Below, piece by piece: positions 57,746-64,000 of a DNA stretch of 64,000 nt (its first letter is position 1; every line of letters begins with the position of its first letter). This DNA is from Streptosporangium amethystogenes (GTDB lineage Bacteria > Actinomycetota > Actinomycetes > Streptosporangiales > Streptosporangiaceae): assembly GCF_000721075.1 (NCBI RefSeq), contig NZ_JOEQ01000005.1, forward strand, positions 62,001 through 126,000, given 5' to 3'. The position numbers and the translations under genes were made by a program. A model generated the notes under the pieces. It was not told where the DNA came from and did not search any database. It was given only the letters and a program-made list of their open reading frames with translations.

Positions 57746-58834
57746 TCAGCTAATGAGTAGGACTCCGATCAGTGAGATCCCGCCGATGATGGCCGTGGCG
57801 ATCCCGCCCAGGAGCAGTGACCGCCCGCCCCGCACGAGCTTTCGAAGATCGACACCGGTGCCCAGGGCGAAGAGCGCCGCCGCGAGCAGCGTCGCCGTCA
57901 GAGTGGGGACGGCCCGTGTGACCTCGGCCGGCACCACGCCCAGGCTCCGCGCCGCCACGGCCACGACGAACCCGGCGACGAACAGCGGCACCATCGGCGG
58001 CCGGCCTGCCGCCCACCCGGTCTCCGGAGGCTCCGTCGAGGCGGAGCGCAGGACGGCGGAGGTGAGGCCGACGATCGGGGCCAGCAGGACGACCCGGACC
58101 AGCTTGACGGCCACCGCGCTCACCAGGACTCCCGCGCCGGCCGCCGCGCCGATGGCCGCGACCTGCGCGACCTCGTGGACCGAGGCGCCGGCCCAGACGC
58201 CCAGCTGGTGCGGTGTCAGGCCCAGCGATCCCGCGAGCAACGGCAGCGCGACGATCGAGGCGCTGCCGTACAGGACGACCACGCCGACCGCGGCCGCCAC
58301 GTCGTCGTCATCGCTTCCGGCGACCTCGTGCATGGCGGCCACCGCCGCCGCCCCGCAGACGGACACGCCGGTCGCGATCAGCAGGGACCTGCGCGGGCTC
58401 ACCCCGACCCGGCCTCCGATCCACCGCGTCGCCACGAACGTGACACCGGTCCCCGCCGCGACCACCGCCAGCACCGGCCAGCCGAGCGCCAGCAGCTCCG
58501 GCAGTGCGATCTGCAACCCGAGCAGCACGATCGCCAGGCGGAGCACCCGGCGGGAGACGAACCTCAGCCCGGGAGCCAGCGAACGGTGCAGACCGCCGAG
58601 GTTGGTGAGCGCGACCCCGAGCGCCACCGCGATCACGGCGGCGCTCACCTCGGGAACGATCCGGGTGGTGGCCGTGGCCAGCACCACCGCGACGGCCACC
58701 GCCCCGAGCCCCGGCGCGAGCGTCCAGAGCGTCCCGAGCCCTGATGTCGTCGCCGGTGCCCGCCCTGTCTCAGCGGGCCCCGGGGGGGAGTGCCGGGCGG
58801 GTCCCGGTGAACTGGCGGGTGGGGAGGAGGGCAT
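57746..58834 (-). CDS. YeiH/UPF0324-family membrane protein
   Basis: 362 residues with about ten hydrophobic helices. Family stretches are LRLAIVLLGLQIALPELLALG, GVSVCGAAAVAAMHEVAGS and HQLGVWAGASVHEVAQVAAIGAAAG. ATG 58834 follows a polar Pro/Ser-rich start; no clear ribosome site, so it may be leaderless. It is divergent from the LysR gene with 70 bp between, a pairing seen for YeiH/YeiE in many bacteria. A transport role (sulfur compounds) is suggested for some relatives; substrate unknown here. Confidence 0.85.
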   Translation of the reverse strand: MPSSPPASSPGPARHSPPGPAETGRAPATTSGLGTLWTLAPGLGAVAVAVVLATATTRIVPEVSAAVIAVALGVALTNLGGLHRSLAPGLRFVSRRVLRLAIVLLGLQIALPELLALGWPVLAVVAAGTGVTFVATRWIGGRVGVSPRRSLLIATGVSVCGAAAVAAMHEVAGSDDDDVAAAVGVVVLYGSASIVALPLLAGSLGLTPHQLGVWAGASVHEVAQVAAIGAAAGAGVLVSAVAVKLVRVVLLAPIVGLTSAVLRSASTEPPETGWAAGRPPMVPLFVAGFVVAVAARSLGVVPAEVTRAVPTLTATLLAAALFALGTGVDLRKLVRGGRSLLLGGIATAIIGGISLIGVLLIS

Positions 58835-58904
58835 TGTCCGAGTGTCGGCGCGGCCCAGCGGGGCCGGTACCCGCCGTCTTGCTGGTAGGTCATAGCCTGG
58901 GGCT

Positions 58905-59831
58905 ATGAGTGAGCTGCCCGACATCGAATCCCTGCGCCTGCTCGTCGATGTGGAGCGCCTGGGCAGCCTCGGCCAGGCAGCCAGGGCGGCCGGCGTCGCG
59001 CAGCCGTCGGTGAGCAAGCGCATCTCGCTGCTGGAGCGACGTCTCGGGCTGGAACTGCTGGAACGCACCCCGCGCGGCTCCGTCCTCACCCCGCAGGGCG
59101 CGATGGTCTCCGCCTGGGCCGCGCAGGTGCTGGCGGCGGCCGAGGAGCTCATGAGGGGAGTGGAGGCGGTCCGGCACGGCCGGGCCGCCCACCTGCACAT
59201 CGCCGCCAGCATGACCGTGGCCGAGTATCTGCTGCCGCGCTGGCTGGGAGAGCTCCAGAACCGTGAGCCCCAGGTGCAGGTCGGCCTGGACGTACAGAAC
59301 TCGGCGGAGGTGGCGAAGCTGATCGGCGGTGAGATCGAGCTCGGCTTCGTGGAGGGGCCCTCGGTGCCGTCGGGACTGGCGTCGCGGGTGGTGGCCACGG
59401 ACCGGCTCGTGGTGGTGGTCGCGCCGGGTCATCCGTGGGCGCGCCGCCGTACCCCGCTACGCGCCGCCGAGCTGGCCGCCACCCCGCTGGTCGTGCGGGA
59501 GCGAGGGTCGGGCACTCGCGAGACGCTGGACGTCGCGCTGACCGGCTACGCCGTCGCCTCCCCGAAGCTGGAGCTCGGCTCCAACGCGGCGGTCAAGGGG
59601 GCCGCCCGTGAGGGTGCGGCCCCCGCCGTGCTCAGTGGCTACGCCGTGGAGGCCGAGTTGGCCACCGGCCGCCTGATCGAGGTGCCCACCAGGGACATCG
59701 ACCTCGCGCGCCGCCTGCGGGCGGTCTGGCGCCGCGGTCGTACCCCCAGCGGCCCCGCCGCCACCCTGCTGAGAATCACCCTCTCCGCCGCCGGGCGGCA
59801 GGAGCCCCCGGCCCCGCCGTCCGCTCACTGA
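58905..59831 (+). CDS. LysR-family regulator of the divergent YeiH-like gene
   Basis: 308 residues. The N-terminal HTH is DIESLRLLVDVERLGSLGQAARAAGVAQPSVSKRISLLERRLGLELLERTPRG, then the helical linker and a periplasmic-binding-like ligand domain (LHIAASMTVAEYLLPRWLGELQ, VGLDVQNSAEVAKLIGGEIELGFVEGP). It likely binds the 70-bp intergenic region and controls both genes. Effector unknown. Confidence 0.9.
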   Translation: MSELPDIESLRLLVDVERLGSLGQAARAAGVAQPSVSKRISLLERRLGLELLERTPRGSVLTPQGAMVSAWAAQVLAAAEELMRGVEAVRHGRAAHLHIAASMTVAEYLLPRWLGELQNREPQVQVGLDVQNSAEVAKLIGGEIELGFVEGPSVPSGLASRVVATDRLVVVVAPGHPWARRRTPLRAAELAATPLVVRERGSGTRETLDVALTGYAVASPKLELGSNAAVKGAAREGAAPAVLSGYAVEAELATGRLIEVPTRDIDLARRLRAVWRRGRTPSGPAATLLRITLSAAGRQEPPAPPSAH

Positions 59832-60079
59832 CGTCTGGGGGAAGCCCCTTCCTGCTTCGGCTCGTTGTGCGGGTGCGGGTGCGGCTCGGTAGGGTCGGGG
59901 TGTTCCGCGATGACCACGTGGGGCATGTTTCTCCGAACGCCGCAGGGCGTGCCGTGTCCGCGCGGGGAGGCTTCGGGGATGTCCGGGCCGGTGAACCGCG
60001 AACCGGCAGATCCGGTCGGCAGGTCGGGTGCTGGAATCCCCGGCTCTCAAGCCGCGGGAGGACGTCAAGGGGAAGTCTC
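59832..60079. other. Gap before the FAD oxidoreductase
   Basis: 248 bp. It contains a short direct repeat (tgcgggtgcgggtgcgg, near 59868) and the AAGGGGAAG ribosome site at its end. No terminator or gene is evident. Confidence 0.4.
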
Positions 60080-61594
60080 GTGCTCCGCTCTCGCTATGAA
60101 GCAGTGATCGTCGGAGGCGGCCACAACGGCCTGGTCGCCGCCGCCTACCTCGCCCGCGCGGGCCGGCGCGTCCTCGTCCTGGAGCGCCTCGGCCACGTCG
60201 GCGGTCTCGCCGTGTCGGCGCGGGCGTTCCCCGGGGTCGACGCGCGGCTCTCGCGCTACTCGTACCTGGTCAGTCTGCTGCCCGCCAAGGTCGTGGCCGA
60301 CCTGGGGCTCAAGGTCACGCTGCGCCGGCGCCGTTACGCCTCGTACACGCCGGTGGGGGAGAGCGGGCTGCTGGTCGACAACGGCGACGCCGCGCGGACC
60401 GCCGCCTCCTTCGCCCGGATCACCGGGGGCACCGACGAGCTGGAGGCCTGGCGGCGCTTCTACGGGATGACCGCCGAGGTGGCCGGCAGGGTCGCGCCGA
60501 CACTGCTGGAGCCTCTCGTCGACCGTGCGGCGATGCGGCGCCTCGTCGGCGACGAGGCGTGGCGCGACCTGTTCGAGCGGCCGATCGGTGAGGTGGTGGA
60601 CGAGCGGTTCGCCGACGACACCGTACGCGGGGTGGTCCTCACCGACGCCCTCATCGGCACCTTCGCCGACCCCTCGGATCCGGGCCTGCAGGCCAACCGG
60701 TGCCTGCTCTACCACGTGATCGGCGACGGGACCGGCGACTGGAACGTCCCCGTCGGCGGCATGGGCGCGGTCTCCGGCGCACTCGCCGACGCCGCTCGCG
60801 CCGCGGGGGCGGAGATCCTGACCGGTGCCGAGGTGCTCGCGGTCGACGCCTCGGGCGAGGTCGTCTTCCGCGACGCGGGCGGGGAACACACGGTGGTGGG
60901 CGAGCGGGTGCTGGCCAACGTGCCGCCCGCCGTGCTCGCCCGGCTCCTCGGCGGCGCCGAGCCCGCCCCCGAGGGTGCCCAGCTCAAGGTCAACATGGTG
61001 TTGTCCCGGCTGCCGCGGCTGAAGGACCCCGCTGTGGACCCCGAGGCCGCGTTCAGCGGCACGTTTCACATCAACGAAGGCCGCGACCAGCTCGCCCGCG
61101 CGTTCGCGGAGGCGTCGGCCGGGCGTGTCCCCACGCTGCCCCCGGCCGAGGTCTACTGTCACTCGCTGACCGACCCCTCCATCCTCGGCCAGGGGTTGCG
61201 GGGGGCCGGAGCCCACACGATGACGCTGTTCGGCCTGCACATGCCGGCCAGGCTGTTCCGCGACGACCCGTCCGGGGCGCGCGAGGCCGCGCTGCGCGCC
61301 ACGCTCGCCTCGATGAACCGGGTGCTCGCGGAGCCCCTTGAGGACTGTCTGCTGCGCACCCCGGACGGCGGCCTCTGCCTGGAGGCCAAGACTCCGGTCG
61401 ACCTGGAGACCGAGGCGGGACTGCCGGGCGGGCACATCTTCCACCGCGACCTGTCCTGGCCGTACGGGGAGCCGGGGCGCTGGGGCGTGGAGACCGACCT
61501 TGAGCGCGTCCTGCTCTGCGGCGCGGGTGCCCGGCGCGGCGGTGGCGTCAGCGGCATCCCCGGCCACAACGCCGCCATGGCGCTGCTCGGCTGA
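60080..61594 (+). CDS. Phytoene-desaturase-like NAD(P)/FAD oxidoreductase
   Basis: 504 residues from GTG 60080 preceded by AAGGGGAAG. The FAD-binding dinucleotide motif is VIVGGGHNGLVAAAYLARAGRRVLVLER at the N-terminus, and the protein ends CGAGARRGGGVSGIPGHNAAMALLG, the usual C-terminal FAD-contact block of the carotenoid-desaturase/PYROXD2 group. The middle has NVPVGGMGAVSGALADAARAAGAEILTGAEV. No carotenoid genes are nearby, so the substrate is unknown. A perfect 14-bp terminator begins inside its stop codon. Confidence 0.85.
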   Translation: MLRSRYEAVIVGGGHNGLVAAAYLARAGRRVLVLERLGHVGGLAVSARAFPGVDARLSRYSYLVSLLPAKVVADLGLKVTLRRRRYASYTPVGESGLLVDNGDAARTAASFARITGGTDELEAWRRFYGMTAEVAGRVAPTLLEPLVDRAAMRRLVGDEAWRDLFERPIGEVVDERFADDTVRGVVLTDALIGTFADPSDPGLQANRCLLYHVIGDGTGDWNVPVGGMGAVSGALADAARAAGAEILTGAEVLAVDASGEVVFRDAGGEHTVVGERVLANVPPAVLARLLGGAEPAPEGAQLKVNMVLSRLPRLKDPAVDPEAAFSGTFHINEGRDQLARAFAEASAGRVPTLPPAEVYCHSLTDPSILGQGLRGAGAHTMTLFGLHMPARLFRDDPSGAREAALRATLASMNRVLAEPLEDCLLRTPDGGLCLEAKTPVDLETEAGLPGGHIFHRDLSWPYGEPGRWGVETDLERVLLCGAGARRGGGVSGIPGHNAAMALLG

Positions 61595-61631
61595 GCACCT
61601 CCGGCCTGGGCGAAGACGGCCGGAGGTGCTC
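61593..61631 (+). terminator. Terminator hairpin after the FAD oxidoreductase
   Basis: Perfect 14-bp stem (61593-61606 with 61618-61631, GAGCACCTCCGGCC paired to its complement) and 11-base loop, starting in the stop codon. It separates this gene from the two-component operon. Confidence 0.85.
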
Positions 61632-61667
61632 ATCGGGTTCTCATGTTGAGCGTCTAACGTGAGGGGC

Positions 61668-62375
61668 ATGGGTGACGGTGAGGCCGCGCGGGTGCTGGTC
61701 GTGGACGACGAGCCCGCGCTCAGGGAGGCGCTGCAGAGCAGTCTGGAGTTCGAGGGCTACCGGGTCGGTGTGGCCTCGGACGGCCAGGAGGCACTGGAGA
61801 CGCTGGAGCGGGAGCCGTACGAGCTGGTCCTGCTGGATGTGATGATGCCCCGGCTGGACGGGCTGACCGCCTGCCGCAGACTCAGAGCGGTGGGCAACCA
61901 CCTGCCGGTGCTCATGCTCACCGCCCGCGACGCCGTGGGCGACCGGGTCTCCGGCCTGGACGCGGGGGCCGACGACTACCTGGTCAAGCCGTTCGAGCTG
62001 GACGAGCTGCTGGCCCGGGTCAGGGCGCTGCTGCGGCGCGGCGCACTGAGCGCGCCCGCGGCCGAGGACGACGCGAGCCTGGTCTTCGGCGACCTGCGGA
62101 TGGACACCGCCAGCCGCGAGGTCACCCGGGCGGGCGAGCGGCTGGAGCTGACCCGTACCGAGTACCTGCTGCTGGAGCTGCTCATGATCCATCCCCGCCA
62201 GGTGCTCACCCGCGAGCAGATCCTCAGCGAGGTGTGGGGTTTCGACTTCGAGCCCTCCTCCAACTCCCTCGATGTCTATGTCATGTACCTGCGCCGCAAG
62301 ACCGAGACCGGTGGGCGTCCCCGGCTGATCCACACGGTCCGGGGGGTCGGCTACGTGCTGCGGAACTCGGCGTGA
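61668..62375 (+). CDS. OmpR-family response regulator (MprA-like)
   Basis: 235 residues. The receiver domain has [14 protein letters not shown], phospho-acceptor Asp in [21 protein letters not shown] and [17 protein letters not shown]. The OmpR winged helix is [33 protein letters not shown] and YLRRK. ATG 61668 follows GAGGGG. Four-base overlap with the kinase gene. The pair resembles actinobacterial envelope-stress systems such as MprAB; targets unknown. Confidence 0.93.
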   Translation: MGDGEAARVLVVDDEPALREALQSSLEFEGYRVGVASDGQEALETLEREPYELVLLDVMMPRLDGLTACRRLRAVGNHLPVLMLTARDAVGDRVSGLDAGADDYLVKPFELDELLARVRALLRRGALSAPAAEDDASLVFGDLRMDTASREVTRAGERLELTRTEYLLLELLMIHPRQVLTREQILSEVWGFDFEPSSNSLDVYVMYLRRKTETGGRPRLIHTVRGVGYVLRNSA

Positions 62376-63760
62376 ACGGTCGCCGCTCGCTGCGCTCACG
62401 GCTGACCCTGCTGGTGGCGGCGGCCGTGGCGCTGGCGATCGCGGTCTGCGCGGTGCTGTGCTGGTTCGTGGTCAGGGCCGAGCTGCTGCGGCAGGTGGAG
62501 CGTTCCCTGGAGGTGCCGAAGGGGCTGCAGGGCATCGAGTGGATCGAGTCGTACTGCGCGGGAGGCCCGGCGGGACCGAGGGAGGGCGGCGAGCACAGGA
62601 CGCCGTTCCGCGTCCCGTCGGTTCAGTTGATCTACACCGGTGGCGGCAGGTGTGTCGTAGGCACCACGCCCGTCAAGGTCACCCCCGCCGACCTGGCCCT
62701 GACCCTGGCCCCGCCCGGTACGAGGAGGATCAGGGACGGGGTGACCGACGGCGGCGAGGAGGTCCGGGTGATGACGAGGAATGTCGGGCCCGGTATCGCG
62801 GTCATGGAGTCCCGGTCGCTGGAGGAGGTCCAGGCCACTCTCGCGGCCCTGGCCTGGATCCTCATCGGGGTCACCGCGCTCGGCGTGTTCTGCGCGGCCT
62901 CGGCGGGGCTGCTGGTCTCCCGCACCGCGCTGCGCCCGGTCGGCCGGCTGACCGAGGCCGTCGAGTACGTCGCCAGGACCGAGGACCTCGACACCAGGAT
63001 CCCGGTCGAGGGCACCGACGAGATCGCCAGGCTCGGCGTCTCCTTCAACGCGATGACCGCCGCGCTGGCCGGATCCCGCGAGCGCCAGCGGCGGCTGATC
63101 GCCGACGCGGGGCACGAGCTGCGCACCCCGCTCACCAGCGTGCGCGCCAACATCGACCTGCTGCTGCGCAGTGAGAACACCGGGCGTCCGCTCGACCCCG
63201 CTCCCAAGCACAGGTTGCTGATCAACCTCAAGGCCCAGTTCGAGGAGATGTCCACGCTCGTCGGGGACCTGCTCCAGCTCTCGCGCGCCGAGGACGAGCA
63301 CGAGCCGTACGTCGAGGTCGCCTTCCACGAGGTCGTCGAGGAGGCCGTGCGCCGGGCGCGGCTGCGCGCCCCCGACACCCCGATCGAGGTGGAGCTGCAC
63401 CCCTGGTACCTGCGAGGTGATCAGGCCGCCCTGGAGCGGGCCGTGGTGAACCTGCTGGACAACGCGGTGAAGTTCTCGCAGGGACGACAGGGCCCGGTGC
63501 GGGTGAGGCTCCGGGGCGGCGAGCTGACGGTCAGGGACCACGGCCCCGGCATTCCCCGGGGGGAACTGCCGTACGTGTTCGACAGGTTCTGGCGGTCGTC
63601 CTCGGCCCGCAGCATGCCCGGGTCGGGGCTGGGGCTGGCCATCGTGGCCAAGGCGGTGCGCGACGCCGGGGGGGAGGTGGAACTGGAGAACGCCGAGGGG
63701 GGCGGAACCCTCGCGTGCGTCCGCCTGCCCGGCTCCCTCACCCGGCCCGCCGGGGCGTGA
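62372..63760 (+). CDS. Sensor histidine kinase (MprB-like)
   Basis: 462 residues from GTG 62372 overlapping the regulator stop. Membrane segment 1 is about 11-33 and segment 2 about 162-184, enclosing an extracellular domain of about 125 residues. HAMP follows ([25 protein letters not shown]), then the H box [22 protein letters not shown] box [49 protein letters not shown]. It phosphorylates the adjacent OmpR regulator in response to an unknown envelope signal. Confidence 0.93.
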   Translation: MNGRRSLRSRLTLLVAAAVALAIAVCAVLCWFVVRAELLRQVERSLEVPKGLQGIEWIESYCAGGPAGPREGGEHRTPFRVPSVQLIYTGGGRCVVGTTPVKVTPADLALTLAPPGTRRIRDGVTDGGEEVRVMTRNVGPGIAVMESRSLEEVQATLAALAWILIGVTALGVFCAASAGLLVSRTALRPVGRLTEAVEYVARTEDLDTRIPVEGTDEIARLGVSFNAMTAALAGSRERQRRLIADAGHELRTPLTSVRANIDLLLRSENTGRPLDPAPKHRLLINLKAQFEEMSTLVGDLLQLSRAEDEHEPYVEVAFHEVVEEAVRRARLRAPDTPIEVELHPWYLRGDQAALERAVVNLLDNAVKFSQGRQGPVRVRLRGGELTVRDHGPGIPRGELPYVFDRFWRSSSARSMPGSGLGLAIVAKAVRDAGGEVELENAEGGGTLACVRLPGSLTRPAGA

Positions 63761-63788
63761 GCCACGGCTCGTCCGTAGCGGACAGGAC

Positions 63789-63810
63789 CCGCCCCGATGC
63801 TCCGGGGCGG
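63789..63810 (+). terminator. Hairpin after the two-component operon
   Basis: CCGCCCCG-atgctc-CGGGGCGG, 8-bp perfect stem, 28 bases after the kinase stop. No T-tract. Confidence 0.55.
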
Positions 63811-63954
63811 CTCGACGCGGTACGGCACGGCCGCCGCCGGTGCTTCGACGTGGGCGACTCCCAGGGGCCGTGGGCCCGATCGCCGCGTTGTTCCGCGACG
63901 TCGATTTCACCAATTGTGTGCAATCTCTTGTCATTGGATGATCGGATCTCCATC

Positions 63955-64000
63955 ATGGTGGCAGATCAACCGGAGGAATGTACACATACCTACGGATGGC
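63955..64000 (+). CDS. Possible start of a gene cut by the window edge
   Basis: An open frame MVADQPEECTHTYGW runs to the end of the window from ATG 63955, after an AT-richer stretch that could be its promoter. There is no convincing ribosome site. Too little to identify. Confidence 0.25.
   Translation, partial: MVADQPEECTHTYGW

Overview
The window is high-GC actinobacterial DNA. GTG starts, GGAGG-type ribosome sites, 4-base stop/start overlaps, a CebR-type cellulase operator, a SapB-like lanthipeptide and an FxSxx-COOH peptide locus all point to a filamentous actinomycete. I infer Streptosporangiales, but nothing in the window fixes the genus. I saw no rRNA, tRNA, CRISPR array, transposase or replication origin.

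Layout. (1) 1-8580, all on the minus strand: a class III (labionin/lanthionine) lanthipeptide cluster. It holds a histidine kinase, a LanKC synthetase, two almost identical 43-residue precursors, two half-size ABC exporters and a prolyl oligopeptidase cut by the window edge. (2) 8819-12643: M50B-like membrane protease, amidohydrolase, SnoaL-like protein, CorA channel and a heptad-repeat coiled coil. (3) 12779-22540: branched-chain acid / leucine catabolism. It comprises a fused E1 alpha-beta dehydrogenase, a universal stress protein, a TetR regulator, and a tight operon of acyl-CoA carboxylase beta, biotin-carrying alpha, HMG-CoA lyase and acyl-CoA dehydrogenase. Three copies of a 16-bp palindrome GTTA-N8-TAAC surround the TetR gene. 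(4) 22622-31363: a decayed nonribosomal peptide locus (A-PCP-C-A-PCP-E with a missing front, one nonsense codon and two frameshifts), a frameshifted beta-lactamase-like hydrolase of the size of stand-alone peptide cyclases, and an MFS exporter. (5) 31476-33994: secreted GH6-CBM2 cellulase under a perfect CebR box, then a MarR/DoxX divergent pair with two palindromic operators.

(6) 34205-53536 is the most interesting part: two FxSxx-COOH (FxsA) RiPP loci facing each other as a mirror image about position ~43530. Each arm, from the outside in, holds an nSTAND1-type NTPase with TPR-like repeats, a SIR2-like protein (4-base overlap with the NTPase), a tiny FxsA precursor ending in F-D-S-S-I or F-T-S-S-I, an NB-ARC/TPR protein (FxsT), and the FxsB modification machinery. 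FxsB is one 837-residue radical SAM + HExxH fusion in the left arm, and two overlapping genes in the right arm. Both precursors are under 60 codons and easy to miss. At both outer ends a neighbouring gene runs convergently into the 3' end of the NTPase gene.

(7) 53988-63760: an unrecognised 556-residue protein, the psuK-psuG pseudouridine catabolic pair, a divergent YeiH/LysR pair, a phytoene-desaturase-like FAD oxidoreductase and an MprA/MprB-like two-component system. An incomplete reading frame may begin at the right edge.
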